NCBI RefSeq assembly: GCF_019702945.1
Contig: NZ_AP024749.1
Span: forward strand, 310,001-374,000
DNA: 64,000 bases
Reading direction: 5' to 3'
Source: Flavobacterium okayamense
GTDB taxonomy: Bacteria > Bacteroidota > Bacteroidia > Flavobacteriales > Flavobacteriaceae
The notes beneath the pieces are model-generated. The model ran no database searches, was not told the origin of the DNA, and saw nothing but the letters and a program-made list of their open reading frames with translations. Every line of letters begins with the position of its first letter. Positions within the stretch are counted from its first letter, which is position 1. Position numbers and translations under genes: made by a program. Positions 23,950 to 33,419 of this stretch are shown here, piece after piece.

Positions 23950-26532
23950 TTATCTTTGTCCTAATTTATCTATTTGAGCTTGAACTTCTAGGTCGTCTCC
24001 TTCAAAAACATGCTCTTCAGTTTTAACTTCACCGTTGATTTCTGTTGTTAAAGTAACTGTTGCTTTTACTTTTCCATCATCATTTTTCTCTTTAATCACT
24101 TTCATATCTACAACTTTCATTTCTGCTCCATGATTGCAATTTGGTCCGTGAACGTGAGCTTCCCCGCCAATATATTTTCCATTCTCATCATATTGAGCCA
24201 TACATTTTGCTTTACAAGCATCAGAGCATCCTTTTGCTTCACACATAGCAGCACATTCCTCTTTTGTCATTGTAGCGCATTTAGATAAATCGCAATGTCC
24301 ATTTTCGCCACAAGTCATTTCAGTTTTTGCACAACAAGCACCTTTTTCTGTTGTAGCACCATGACCACCTAAGATTGGAGCAATTACTAGACCAATTAAA
24401 CATGTTAATTTAATTAAGATGTTCATTGAAGGCCCTGAAGTATCTTTAAATGGATCTCCAACTGTATCTCCAGTTACAGCTGCCTTATGAGCATCTGAAC
24501 CTTTGTATGTCATTTCTCCATTGATTTCAACACCAGCTTCGAAAGATTTTTTAGCATTATCCCAAGCTCCACCTGCATTATTTTGGAAAACTGCCCAAAG
24601 TACACCTGAAACCGTAACACCAGCCATATAACCTCCTAACATTTCTGCTACTAATTGGTTGTTATCTGGATATACTAACATTCCCACTAATACAATTGCA
24701 ATAGGGAAACCAATTGTTAGAATTCCTGGTAACATCATTTCACGTAAAGCTGCTTTTGTAGAAATTTCAACACATTTACCATATTCTGGTTTTCCAGTAC
24801 CTTCCATAATACCAGAAATTTCTTTAAATTGGCGACGTACTTCGTATACCATGTCCATTGCTGCTTTACCTACAGAGTTCATTGCTAATGCAGAGAAAAC
24901 AACTGGAATCATACCACCAACGAATAACATTGCTAATACTGGAGCTTTGAAAATGTTAATTCCATCAATTCCTGTAAAAGTAACATAAGCCGCAAACAAC
25001 GCTAATGAAGTTAAAGCAGCTGAAGCAATAGCAAAACCTTTACCAGTTGCAGCTGTAGTATTTCCTACTGAATCTAAAATATCTGTTCTTGTACGAACTT
25101 CTTTTGGCAATTCACTCATTTCAGCAATACCACCTGCGTTATCAGCGATTGGTCCGAAAGCATCAATTGCTAACTGCATAGCAGTTGTAGCCATCATTGC
25201 AGAAGCTGCTAAAGCAACACCATAGAAACCTGCTAATGCGTAAGAAGCCCAAATAGCTCCACCAAATAATAAAACTGTTGGGAATGTAGAAATCATACCT
25301 GTTGCTAAACCAGCGATTACGTTTGTTCCTGCTCCAGTTGATGATTTTTGTACGATTGCTAATACTGGCTTTGTACCTAAACCTGTATAATATTCTGTAA
25401 CTGATGAAATAGCTCCACCTACAAATAAACCAATTAATGTAGCATAGAAAACTCTCATTGAAGAAATATCTTTTAATCCTTCTCCAAAGAATTCCATTTT
25501 CATTGTTTCAGGCAACATATATTTCACTAAGAAATAACACGAAACTAATGTTAATCCAATTGAAACCCAGTTACCAATATTTAAAGCACCTTGAACTTGT
25601 TTTTCTTTAGCATCGTCAGATGAAATTTTAACTAACATTGTTCCAATGATAGAGAATAAAATTCCGAAACCAGCAATTGCCATTGGTAATAAGATTGGTC
25701 CAATTCCGCCAAAAGCATCTTCAATTGCACCACCCATATCTTTAATAACATAGTTACCTAAAACCATAGCTGCTAAAACTGTTGCTACATAAGAACCAAA
25801 CAAATCGGCACCCATACCTGCAACGTCACCAACATTATCCCCAACGTTATCAGCAATAGTAGCTGGATTACGCGGATCATCTTCAGGAATACCTGCTTCA
25901 ACTTTACCTACTAAATCCGCACCTACATCGGCAGCTTTAGTGTAAATACCCCCACCTACACGTGCGAATAAAGCGATTGATTCAGCACCTAATGAGAATC
26001 CCGCTAATGTTTCTAAAACGATAGTCATATCTTCCGTTGAAGACCAACCACCATTCATAAAAACTTGGTATAAAATGATGAAAAAACCTGTTAAACCAAG
26101 AACTGCTAAACCAGCAACTCCTAATCCCATAACGGTTCCACCACCAAAAGAAACTTTTAATGCTTGTGGTAAACTAGTACGTGCCGCTTGAGTCGTTCTA
26201 ACGTTTGTTTTTGTAGCAATCTTCATTCCCATATTTCCTGCTAGAGCCGAAAATATCGCTCCGAAAATAAACGCAACTACAATTAATATGTGAGTTGTAG
26301 GAACAATAAATGAAATTGCTGCTAAAGCAATACTTGCTCCTATAACGAAAAAAGTTAATAGTTTATATTCTGCTTTTAAAAAGGCTAATGCTCCTTCGTA
26401 GATATAATCTGAAATTTCTTTCATTTTACCATCTCCAGCATCTTGTTTTAAAACCCATGCTCTTTTATAAAGCATAAAAGCTAATCCTACTAATGCCATT
26501 ATTATTGGCACATAAATCATTATTGAATCCAT
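23950..26532 (-). CDS. hppA: K+-dependent membrane ion-pumping pyrophosphatase with a Cys-rich tail
   Basis: An inner-membrane pyrophosphatase that couples PPi hydrolysis to H+ and/or Na+ pumping. The hydrolytic motifs ([40 protein letters not shown]) are intact. [13 protein letters not shown] carries Ala where K+-independent enzymes have Lys, so it should be the K+-dependent type; Na+ versus H+ pumping cannot be decided here. Oddity: the usual C-terminus (about residue 725, APILGGHG) is followed by about 135 extra residues. There are 11 Cys between 733 and 799, plus H746, H793, H795 and H801, then a charged beta-rich end. This would be periplasmic if the topology is standard and could bind metal. 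Confidence 0.93.
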   Translation of the reverse strand: MDSIMIYVPIIMALVGLAFMLYKRAWVLKQDAGDGKMKEISDYIYEGALAFLKAEYKLLTFFVIGASIALAAISFIVPTTHILIVVAFIFGAIFSALAGNMGMKIATKTNVRTTQAARTSLPQALKVSFGGGTVMGLGVAGLAVLGLTGFFIILYQVFMNGGWSSTEDMTIVLETLAGFSLGAESIALFARVGGGIYTKAADVGADLVGKVEAGIPEDDPRNPATIADNVGDNVGDVAGMGADLFGSYVATVLAAMVLGNYVIKDMGGAIEDAFGGIGPILLPMAIAGFGILFSIIGTMLVKISSDDAKEKQVQGALNIGNWVSIGLTLVSCYFLVKYMLPETMKMEFFGEGLKDISSMRVFYATLIGLFVGGAISSVTEYYTGLGTKPVLAIVQKSSTGAGTNVIAGLATGMISTFPTVLLFGGAIWASYALAGFYGVALAASAMMATTAMQLAIDAFGPIADNAGGIAEMSELPKEVRTRTDILDSVGNTTAATGKGFAIASAALTSLALFAAYVTFTGIDGINIFKAPVLAMLFVGGMIPVVFSALAMNSVGKAAMDMVYEVRRQFKEISGIMEGTGKPEYGKCVEISTKAALREMMLPGILTIGFPIAIVLVGMLVYPDNNQLVAEMLGGYMAGVTVSGVLWAVFQNNAGGAWDNAKKSFEAGVEINGEMTYKGSDAHKAAVTGDTVGDPFKDTSGPSMNILIKLTCLIGLVIAPILGGHGATTEKGACCAKTEMTCGENGHCDLSKCATMTKEECAAMCEAKGCSDACKAKCMAQYDENGKYIGGEAHVHGPNCNHGAEMKVVDMKVIKEKNDDGKVKATVTLTTEINGEVKTEEHVFEGDDLEVQAQIDKLGQR

Positions 26533-26575
26533 AAAAAATTTTGGTTGTTAGTATTATAATTTTTTGTAAATCAAA

Positions 26576-26583
26576 CAAAAATA
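26576..26583 (-). promoter_or_regulatory. Candidate -7 element for hppA
   Basis: The minus strand reads TATTTTTG, an exact TAnnTTTG match, about 43 nt before the hppA start and just past the ppa terminator. No TTG at the usual distance. Confidence 0.35.
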
Positions 26584-26586
26584 AAC

Positions 26587-26623
26587 AAAAAAGGCAATAT
26601 TGCTAGTGAATATTACCTTTTTT
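26587..26623. terminator. Terminator between ppa and hppA
   Basis: AAAAAAGGCAATATT (26587-26601) pairs with AATATTACCTTTTTT (26609-26623) with one G-U pair. It stops ppa transcription on the minus strand and separates the two pyrophosphatase genes. Confidence 0.75.
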
Positions 26624-26647
26624 AATTGCTAATTTACTATATAGTTA

Positions 26648-27178
26648 CTAGCGAATACTAAATAATCCTTCTGGTTTATTTTCTAAATCGTTAAAACGAT
26701 TTGTACATTTTCTTAAAATTTCTTTTGCTTCATTAACGTCCCCCCAACCTTCAACATCTACTTTTTTATTTTCCAAGTCTTTATATACTTGGAAGAAGTG
26801 TTCGATTTCTTTAATTAAGTGTGGATTTACATCACTTAAATCGTTTAATTTATTCCAAATTGGATCAGAAACAGGCACACAAATTACTTTTTCATCTGGA
26901 CCTTTATCATCTGCCATGTGGAAAACCCCAATTGGTTTTACCTCCATAACACAACCTGGAAAAGTTGGCTCGTTAACTAACACTAGAACATCTAATGGAT
27001 CACCGTCTAATGCTAAAGTTTCAGGAATAAAACCATAATCTGCAGGATACATCATTGAAGAGAACAACATTCTATCGAAACGCATTCTTTTTAATTCAAA
27101 GTCATATTCATATTTGTTTCTACTTCCTCTTGGAATCTCAATCAATACATCAAATGTAGTAATTTTATCTGCTGTCAT
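26648..27178 (-). CDS. ppa: Soluble inorganic pyrophosphatase, family I
   Basis: A cytoplasmic Mg2+-dependent enzyme that hydrolyses PPi from biosynthesis. The 176-residue length is normal. The signature DGDPLDVLVL supplies the metal-binding aspartates, and the EIPRGSRNKYEYD start is classic. It lies upstream of hppA on the same strand but behind its own promoter and terminator, so the cell has soluble and membrane PPases side by side. Start ATG, 27 nt after the -7 box. Confidence 0.96.
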   Translation of the reverse strand: MTADKITTFDVLIEIPRGSRNKYEYDFELKRMRFDRMLFSSMMYPADYGFIPETLALDGDPLDVLVLVNEPTFPGCVMEVKPIGVFHMADDKGPDEKVICVPVSDPIWNKLNDLSDVNPHLIKEIEHFFQVYKDLENKKVDVEGWGDVNEAKEILRKCTNRFNDLENKPEGLFSIR

Positions 27179-27205
27179 TTTATCTTATATTTTTAAAAGC
27201 GGGTG

Positions 27206-27235
27206 CAAAGGTAAAAAACAATTACGAATTACCAA
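27206..27235 (-). promoter_or_regulatory. Promoter of ppa
   Basis: On the minus strand, TTG (27235-27233), a 19-nt spacer, TACCTTTG (27213-27206). The TTG falls inside the second copy of a 13-nt tandem repeat. Confidence 0.6.
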
Positions 27236-27245
27236 TTACGAATTA
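27219..27245 (-). repeat. 13-nt tandem repeat overlapping the glycosylase stop
   Basis: Two perfect copies of CAATTACGAATTA (plus-strand reading), at 27219-27231 and 27233-27245, separated by one C. It covers the end of the glycosylase gene and part of the ppa promoter. Confidence 0.6.
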
Positions 27246-27848
27246 ATAAATTAAAGGTTTTCTTCCTCTGCTTTCTAAATAATGATGCCATAAGAAAAAT
27301 GCAGCCATACTTCTGTATGGTTTCCAATTATGTGAAAGATTAATTATTTCATCAGAAGTTAAGTAGCCAAACAAATCTTTTATTGTATTTACAATAGCAA
27401 TATCGCCAATTGGTAAAATGTCTTGATATTGAAGTGAAAACATCAAATAAATATCGATTGTCCAATTTCCAATTCCTTTTACTTGAATTAATTCGGAACG
27501 AACAGTTGTTTCATCTTTATTTTGAAGTGAATTTAAATCTATTTTTTTTGACAAAACAGCCTCTGAAAGTGAATGCAAATAAGTTGCTTTTTAACGACTA
27601 ACTCCGTTAATTCTTAAATCTTCAATTGAACTTTTCAAAATAGATTCTGGTTTAATTTCTCCCAAAAAAGATTCTAATTTTTGATAACACGCTTTTGCAC
27701 AAGCTAATGAAACCTGTTGTTCTATTATAAGTTTGCACAAAGTTTCAAATCCTTGCTTTCGAAAAGGAATAAAAGGAACTCCATATTTTTTATATAAATT
27801 ATCAAATACAGGTTCTTTCTCTATTAAGAATTGTATACTTTCTTGCAT
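27243..27848 (-). pseudogene. DNA-3-methyladenine glycosylase II, interrupted by one stop codon
   Basis: HhH-GPD base-excision enzyme of the AlkA/MagIII type, about 201 residues. The first half (27591-27848) ends ...LRINGVSR, then TAA (27593-27591), and the frame continues without shift as KATYLHSLSEAV. Family members usually read GVSRQKA here, so the stop replaces a Gln codon (CAA to TAA). The HhH motif VKGIGNWT and catalytic Asp in LPIGDIAI lie after the stop. Any restart downstream would lack the N-terminal subdomain. It is either a real nonsense mutation or a sequencing error. It follows the DUF5686 gene by one nt. Confidence 0.8.
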
Positions 27849-27849
27849 T

Positions 27850-30324
27850 TTAGAAATAAAAACCGAAGGAAGCTTTTACACCAAATTTTCTAGCATTAGG
27901 CATATCTAAATAGTTTCCACGCCATGCAAAATCGATTCGTAAGACTTTAAAAATATTTCCAACACCAGCGTAGTATTCCCAATAAAGATTTTCTGGCGCT
28001 ACATAGTTTAAATTCGATGCATTTAACATTCTATTTTCATCAGAAACATGCCCAATTACTCCTTTAACACCAACAATTTCTCTTAAATTTAGCTTTCTTA
28101 ACCCTGGAATTCTAGAAAACAATCTACCATTAAAATGATGTTCAAAATGTAATGACGCATATTCATCGGCAACAAAATCATAGTAATCTAAAAGATTATA
28201 GGTATTTTCGATAACAAACCACGATTGGTTACCTGGAATAACTCCCATTAAACCAAGAGGCACTTCTCCAAAAATCTTTCCAGTCTCAAATGTTGTAAAC
28301 AATCTTCCAAATCCTCCTATTAAAACAGGTTGCCTGTAATAAAATTGCAATTTTTGGTAATTAAAATCACTAGACATTACTCCTTTTAAACCATTACTAT
28401 AGCTTAAAAACAATCGGGCATAATTGTTATCAACTTCTAATCGATCAACTCCATAACCTACTGTTTTTCTTTTAGGTGTATATTCAGCAACTAGGTTTAT
28501 TTCTGATTGCTTAACTTCACTTTTAATTTCAGATTGAGTTAAATCAGTATAATAATCTAAACTGAATTCGCTTGAAGCAGATTTTAAAGTTCGATAACTA
28601 AAATTGGTTTGAAAAATTAAGTTCTTTAAAGGCTCTATTTCTGCGCCTAATGTTGTTAAATTTATTGAAGTTAGCTGATTATTGACTCCACTTGCGAATA
28701 AAGCTGAAGATGCAAAACTTCTACCTAAAACATCATTTGACGTAGTTAGACTAACTCCAATTTGTTCAACATCTCTTCTATTTCCAAGTGAAAGAATTAA
28801 TCGGTTTTTAGTATTAACCATCCACTTACCAATAATTCCATATTTGAATTGATTGTCTCTCAAACCGTAAGCTGTATAACCTTGAATTCTCCATCTATCA
28901 TTTGGTCCAAAATACGTTCGACCTCCAACTCTTATTCTTTGTCCTTCAACGTCATTATAACCAAAAGTTGAAAAAATAGGACCAAAATCTAAATTACCGA
29001 ATTGAATGTATCCACTTCCCAAAATTGAAGCTAAATTATAAATCTTCTTAAACTTTGGAACCGTTTGAAGTGTGTCCAACATTTTATAGATTCCGGCTTC
29101 ATTTTCATTTAATTTTTCAAATCTATTTTCTACCCAAAAATCATCTGTTTGATTAAAAACTTCATTATCATAGAAATTTACTTCTTCTCGATAAAACTTT
29201 TCATCTTTAGGTTTATTGAACTCGTGATTTTTTACTATAGTTGTTCGTTTACCATAAACCCCTTTTGATTCTTCTTTTTTAGTCAAACTAAAATCAGACA
29301 TCATGTAATCTCTTTTTAGTAAAAAAACAGAATCGTTTAACACATCAAATTCTTGTTCAATATAAATTTCTTTCACCCAGTTTATGTTTGCACTTTTACT
29401 AGCTTCAAGATTTATTTTTTTAATAGCCCAAGTTGTGTCGTTTACCCAAAAGTCTCCTTTAAAAGTTAATTCTCCTTTTCTTCTAGGGTAGTAAACAATA
29501 TTATAACACCATTTATCATCAATAAATGTACTATCACTCAAGACATAATTATATACATCAATACCTGTTCGAGATAAAGGACTTATGAAAGACTTATCAA
29601 AGAATTTTAAATAATTTTTATAAATATCGTAATCAGCATAAAGATCTTTAATAAAAGTATTAACACCATCTCCATTACCAAAACCAGAATTCCTATTACC
29701 TTTTAATATTTCTTTTTTCTTATTTAAAACATTATCACCATAAACCTCACTAGCGCTTTCATTAATAAAAATAGGCAAATACGTTTTTCCAGTAATTCGT
29801 GAAGTATCAATATTGTCAAAAATAAACTCCATGCCTTTAAAAACTTTACTATTCATAAAAGCACTATCAATTGTATTCATATCAAATTCAACCTTTTCGT
29901 ATTTATCATACTTATATTGGTCGAACATATACAAACCATTCTTACGTTTACGAGCCCAAATTTTTCGCAAAATATCAATTGCAGGATTGTTTTTCTTTGA
30001 AGTTTTTCCTGTGTAAACAATTACTTCTTTAAGTTCTGTTCCTTCTTTTAGAATAATTTTTAAATTGGCATTTAGCCCTTTCTTTAAAGGAACCTCTTGT
30101 GTTTGAAAACCAACAAAAGACACTACAATTGCAGAATACTCTTCATCAGCTTCAAAATAAAAACTTCCGTTTTCATCTGTTATAACTCCAGTTTTAGAGT
30201 TTTTAAATAAAACATTTGCAAAAGCTACTGGATCTCCAAATTCATCATAAACTTTTCCACCAACTTTTGTTTGTGAAAAAGCAACTAAACTAAAAAACAG
30301 AAAAAATAATATCTTTTTTACCAT
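27850..30324 (-). CDS. DUF5686 outer-membrane protein with CarboxypepD-reg domain
   Basis: The 824-residue protein has a signal peptide (VKKILFFLFFSLVAFSQ), an N-terminal carboxypeptidase-regulatory-like domain (about 20-105: VGGKVYDEFGDPVAFANVLF), then the DUF5686 region and a C-terminal beta-barrel ending in KASFGFYF, a typical outer-membrane terminal strand. Bacteroidota carry several such proteins; their function is unknown. I start at the first ATG (30322-30324); the longer frame begins with TTG inside the pdhB terminator. The broken glycosylase gene follows one nt later. Confidence 0.82.
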   Translation of the reverse strand: MVKKILFFLFFSLVAFSQTKVGGKVYDEFGDPVAFANVLFKNSKTGVITDENGSFYFEADEEYSAIVVSFVGFQTQEVPLKKGLNANLKIILKEGTELKEVIVYTGKTSKKNNPAIDILRKIWARKRKNGLYMFDQYKYDKYEKVEFDMNTIDSAFMNSKVFKGMEFIFDNIDTSRITGKTYLPIFINESASEVYGDNVLNKKKEILKGNRNSGFGNGDGVNTFIKDLYADYDIYKNYLKFFDKSFISPLSRTGIDVYNYVLSDSTFIDDKWCYNIVYYPRRKGELTFKGDFWVNDTTWAIKKINLEASKSANINWVKEIYIEQEFDVLNDSVFLLKRDYMMSDFSLTKKEESKGVYGKRTTIVKNHEFNKPKDEKFYREEVNFYDNEVFNQTDDFWVENRFEKLNENEAGIYKMLDTLQTVPKFKKIYNLASILGSGYIQFGNLDFGPIFSTFGYNDVEGQRIRVGGRTYFGPNDRWRIQGYTAYGLRDNQFKYGIIGKWMVNTKNRLILSLGNRRDVEQIGVSLTTSNDVLGRSFASSALFASGVNNQLTSINLTTLGAEIEPLKNLIFQTNFSYRTLKSASSEFSLDYYTDLTQSEIKSEVKQSEINLVAEYTPKRKTVGYGVDRLEVDNNYARLFLSYSNGLKGVMSSDFNYQKLQFYYRQPVLIGGFGRLFTTFETGKIFGEVPLGLMGVIPGNQSWFVIENTYNLLDYYDFVADEYASLHFEHHFNGRLFSRIPGLRKLNLREIVGVKGVIGHVSDENRMLNASNLNYVAPENLYWEYYAGVGNIFKVLRIDFAWRGNYLDMPNARKFGVKASFGFYF

Positions 30325-30334
30325 ACCTGTATTC

Positions 30335-30369
30335 AAAAAAAAACTTCATCAGTATTGCTGATGAAGTTT
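30335..30369 (-). terminator. Rho-independent terminator of pdhB
   Basis: On the minus strand AAACTTCATCAG (30369-30358), loop CAATA, CTGATGAAGTTT (30352-30341), then a T run to 30335. A perfect 12-bp stem. Confidence 0.85.
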
Positions 30370-30389
30370 CAAATATAAGAAGTTATATT

Positions 30390-31367
30390 TTATTTGTAAG
30401 CTACTTTTTTTACAGCTTTAATTACATCATTAGCATTTGGCAACCATTCTTTCAATAAAGCTGGAGAATAAGGTGCTGGAGCATCTGCTGTAGTTATTCT
30501 TTGAATAGGAGCATCTAAATAATCAAAAGCTCTTTCTTGAACCATATAAGTAATTTCAGAAGCAACTGAAGCAAATGGCCAAGCTTCTTCTAAAACAACC
30601 AATCTATTTGTTTTCTTAACCGAATTAATAATTGTATCGTAATCCATTGGACGAACAGTTCTTAAATCGATTACTTCACAAGAAATTCCTTCTTTTGCTA
30701 ATTCTTCTGCTGCAGTTAAAGCTTCTTTAATAATTTTACCAAAAGAAACTATTGTTACATTAGAACCCTCTCTTTTAATATCAGCAACACCTAATGGAAT
30801 TGTATATTCTCCTTCAGGCACTTCACCTTTATCACCATACATTTGCTCAGATTCCATGAAAATAACTGGGTCATTATCACGAATAGCAGATTTTAACAAC
30901 CCTTTTGCATCATAAACATTTGAAGGAACAACTACTTTTAAACCTGGACAGTTTGCATACCAGTTTTCAAAAGCTTGTGAATGCGTTGCAGCTAATTGTC
31001 CTGCAGAAGCCGTAGGACCTCTAAACACGATAGGAATATTAAATTGACCACCAGACATTTGACGCATTTTAGCCGCGTTATTTATAATTTGATCAATACC
31101 TACTAATGAGAAGTTAAATGTCATAAACTCAACAATTGGTCTATTTCCATTCATTGCGGAACCAACAGCAATACCGGCAAAACCCAATTCGGCAATAGGA
31201 GCGTCGATAACTCTTTTTGGACCAAACTCGTCTAACATTCCTTTCGAAGCTTTGTATGCTCCGTTATATTCAGCTACTTCTTCACCTATTAAATATATTG
31301 ATTCATCGCGACGCATTTCTTCACTCATTGCTTCGCAAACCGCTTCTCTAAATTGAATTGTTTTCAT
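30390..31367 (-). CDS. pdhB: Pyruvate dehydrogenase E1 component, beta subunit
   Basis: Beta subunit of the thiamine-diphosphate E1 enzyme of the pyruvate dehydrogenase complex (pyruvate to acetyl-CoA). It has 325 residues from the ATG at 31367; the longer frame needs a TTG and adds MPIIQLKR, which is not family-like. Family blocks include IGEEVAEYNGAYKASKGM (with the ThDP-binding Glu), APIAELGFAGIAVGSAM, GPTASAGQLAATHSQ and VFMESE-like IFMESEQMYG. The alpha subunit and E2 are not in this window. It is divergent from etfB and has its own terminator. Confidence 0.95.
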   Translation of the reverse strand: MKTIQFREAVCEAMSEEMRRDESIYLIGEEVAEYNGAYKASKGMLDEFGPKRVIDAPIAELGFAGIAVGSAMNGNRPIVEFMTFNFSLVGIDQIINNAAKMRQMSGGQFNIPIVFRGPTASAGQLAATHSQAFENWYANCPGLKVVVPSNVYDAKGLLKSAIRDNDPVIFMESEQMYGDKGEVPEGEYTIPLGVADIKREGSNVTIVSFGKIIKEALTAAEELAKEGISCEVIDLRTVRPMDYDTIINSVKKTNRLVVLEEAWPFASVASEITYMVQERAFDYLDAPIQRITTADAPAPYSPALLKEWLPNANDVIKAVKKVAYK

Positions 31368-31494
31368 TCTTTTTAATTGTATGATTGGCAAAAATAAAAA
31401 AAATAGATCATTAAAAATAACTCTTGTTGGTTAAAAATAACTACAACGTTTTCTTAAAATACATTTTTTTCAAAAAAATATTATGCACGCATAG

Positions 31495-31502
31495 TATTTT
31501 TG
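31495..31502 (+). promoter_or_regulatory. Candidate -7 element for etfBA
   Basis: TATTTTTG, an exact TAnnTTTG match, about 58 nt before the etfB ATG. No TTG at the usual spacing, so weak. Confidence 0.35.
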
Positions 31503-31560
31503 GATTTATTTTATTAATTTCGTAACCCAAAATGATTAATAAACATAAACAATTTAAGTG

Positions 31561-32307
31561 ATGAAAATACTAGTTTGCATCAGTCACGTACCTGATACTA
31601 CATCAAAAATCAATTTCACCAACGGTGACACAGAATTTGACACAAATGGAGTACAGTTTGTAATTAACCCAAACGATGAATTTGGTTTGACTAAAGCTGT
31701 AATGTTAAAAGAACAACAAGGTGCATCAGTAACAGTTGTAAATGTTGGCGGTACTGACGCTGAAGCTACATTAAGAAAAGCATTAGCTATTGGTGCTGAC
31801 GAAGCAATTAGAATAAATGCAAATCCAACAGATGGAATGTTTGTTGCTAAACAATTAGCCGAAGTTGTAAAAAATGGAGGTTATGACTTAATCATTGCAG
31901 GAACAGAATCTATTGATTATAATGGTGGAATGGTACCAGGAATGATGGCAGCATTATTAGGTTACAATTTTGTTAACTCATGTATTGGTTTAGAAGTTAC
32001 TGGATCCGAAGCTAAAGTTGTAAGAGAAATTGATGGCGGAAAAGAAACTGTCTCGACTTCATTACCATTAATCGTTGGAGGTAAAAAAGGATTAGTAGAA
32101 GAAAAAGACTTGAGAATACCAAATATGAGAGGAATCATGATGGCTCGTTCTAAAGCTCTAGCAGTAAATGAACCAACAGGTAACGAAACTGCAACACAAG
32201 CAGTGAAGTTCGAAAAACCAGCTCCAAAATCAGCTTGTAAAATGATAAGTCCAGACAATATCGATGAGTTAGTAGACTTATTACACAATGAAGCTAAAGT
32301 AATCTAA
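31561..32307 (+). CDS. etfB: Electron transfer flavoprotein, beta subunit
   Basis: Small subunit (248 residues) of the heterodimeric ETF that carries electrons from acyl-CoA dehydrogenases to the quinone pool through ETF-quinone oxidoreductase. It begins MKILVCISHVPDTTSKI. The AMP-binding region (VVNVGG...ALAIGADEAIRI) and the ETF-beta signature VVREIDGGKETVSTSLP (about 155-171) are present. The ATG at 31561 is preferred over a GTG one codon upstream. etfA follows 23 nt later. Confidence 0.95.
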   Translation: MKILVCISHVPDTTSKINFTNGDTEFDTNGVQFVINPNDEFGLTKAVMLKEQQGASVTVVNVGGTDAEATLRKALAIGADEAIRINANPTDGMFVAKQLAEVVKNGGYDLIIAGTESIDYNGGMVPGMMAALLGYNFVNSCIGLEVTGSEAKVVREIDGGKETVSTSLPLIVGGKKGLVEEKDLRIPNMRGIMMARSKALAVNEPTGNETATQAVKFEKPAPKSACKMISPDNIDELVDLLHNEAKVI

Positions 32308-32330
32308 TTTTAATTTTAAAAAAAAGAATC

Positions 32331-33299
32331 ATGTCTATTTTAATATACGCAGAATCGTCTGAAGGAAAATTTAAAAAAGTAGCTTTAGAGTTAGCTTCAT
32401 ATGCTAAAAAAGTTGCTGATAGTATGGGCACTAGCGTAACAGCTGTAACCATTAACGCAGGAAACACAGAAGAATTATCAAAATACGGAGTTAGTAAAGT
32501 TTTAAATGTTTCAAACGACAAATTAAATAATTTTAATGCAAAAGCTTATGCAGATGTTATAAAACAAGCTGCCGAAAAAGAAAGTGCAAAAGTTATCGTT
32601 TTATCGTCTACAACAGATAGCAAATACCTATCTCCTCTTGTTGCTGTAAACTTAAACGCTGGATTTGCATCTAATGTAGTTGCATTACCAGAAAGCACAA
32701 GCCCTTTCCAAGTAAAAAGAACTGCTTTTTCTAATAAAGCTTTCAATGTAACTGAAATTTCAACCGATGTAAAAGTAATCGGTTTAGCGAAGAATTCATT
32801 TGGTTTAGTGGAAGATTCAGTTTCATTAGCAGAAGAGGTATTTTCTCCGTCATTAAACGATGTAGATTTTGGAGTGAAGGTTGAAAACGTAGAAAAGGTA
32901 ACTGGAAAAGTAACTATTGCAGATGCTGAAATTGTTGTTTCTGCTGGTCGAGGAATGAAAGGCCCTGAAAACTGGGGAATGATTGAAGAATTAGCTTCTG
33001 TTTTAGGTGCTGCAACTGCTTGTTCTAAACCAGTTTCTGATATTGGATGGAGACCTCACAGTGAACACGTTGGTCAAACAGGAAAGCCAGTAGCTTCAAA
33101 CTTGTATATAGCTGTAGGTATCTCTGGAGCAATTCAACATATTGCCGGCATCAACGCTTCAAAAGTAAAAGTGGTAATCAATACAGACGCTGAGGCTCCT
33201 TTCTTCAAAGTTGCTGATTATGGAATCGTTGGTGATGCTTTTGATGTTGTTCCTAAACTAATCGAAAAATTAAAAACTTTTAAAGCTAATAACGCTTAA
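32331..33299 (+). CDS. etfA: Electron transfer flavoprotein, alpha subunit
   Basis: FAD-binding subunit (322 residues) of ETF, paired with etfB just upstream. The C-terminal FAD domain is intact: VSAGRGMKGPENWGMIEELA, GWRPHSEHVGQTGKPVASNLYI and AVGISGAIQHIAGI. The N-terminal domain (1-190) is the less conserved EtfA-N half. A strong terminator follows at 33335-33367 and closes the operon. Confidence 0.96.
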   Translation: MSILIYAESSEGKFKKVALELASYAKKVADSMGTSVTAVTINAGNTEELSKYGVSKVLNVSNDKLNNFNAKAYADVIKQAAEKESAKVIVLSSTTDSKYLSPLVAVNLNAGFASNVVALPESTSPFQVKRTAFSNKAFNVTEISTDVKVIGLAKNSFGLVEDSVSLAEEVFSPSLNDVDFGVKVENVEKVTGKVTIADAEIVVSAGRGMKGPENWGMIEELASVLGAATACSKPVSDIGWRPHSEHVGQTGKPVASNLYIAVGISGAIQHIAGINASKVKVVINTDAEAPFFKVADYGIVGDAFDVVPKLIEKLKTFKANNA

Positions 33300-33334
33300 T
33301 TTAGTTTTAAAATAGAATTTTATATTTGAAAATT

Positions 33335-33367
33335 AGAGTTATCTTTGTTTAGATAGCTCTTTTTTTT
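33335..33367 (+). terminator. Rho-independent terminator of etfBA
   Basis: AGAGTTATCT (33335-33344), loop TTGTTT, AGATAGCTCT (33351-33360, one G-U pair), then seven T. Its loop and T tract are reused by the promoter of the next gene. Confidence 0.85.
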
Positions 33368-33374
33368 ATTTTTG
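33345..33374 (+). promoter_or_regulatory. Promoter of the bifunctional-nuclease-family gene
   Basis: TTG at 33345-33347 (in the terminator loop), a 19-nt spacer, TATTTTTG at 33367-33374 (starting at the last T of the terminator tract). Full consensus match, about 45 nt before the ATG. Confidence 0.55.
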
Positions 33375-33419
33375 ACACCTTATTCTATTAGCTATCATTT
33401 TTTAATGATTATTTGATCT

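Noticed and set aside
24659..24988. Plus-strand ORF within hppA
   Set aside because: Antisense shadow of conserved transmembrane segments.
27410..27601. Plus-strand ORF across the glycosylase break
   Set aside because: Antisense to the glycosylase frame, which shows homology on both sides of the stop.
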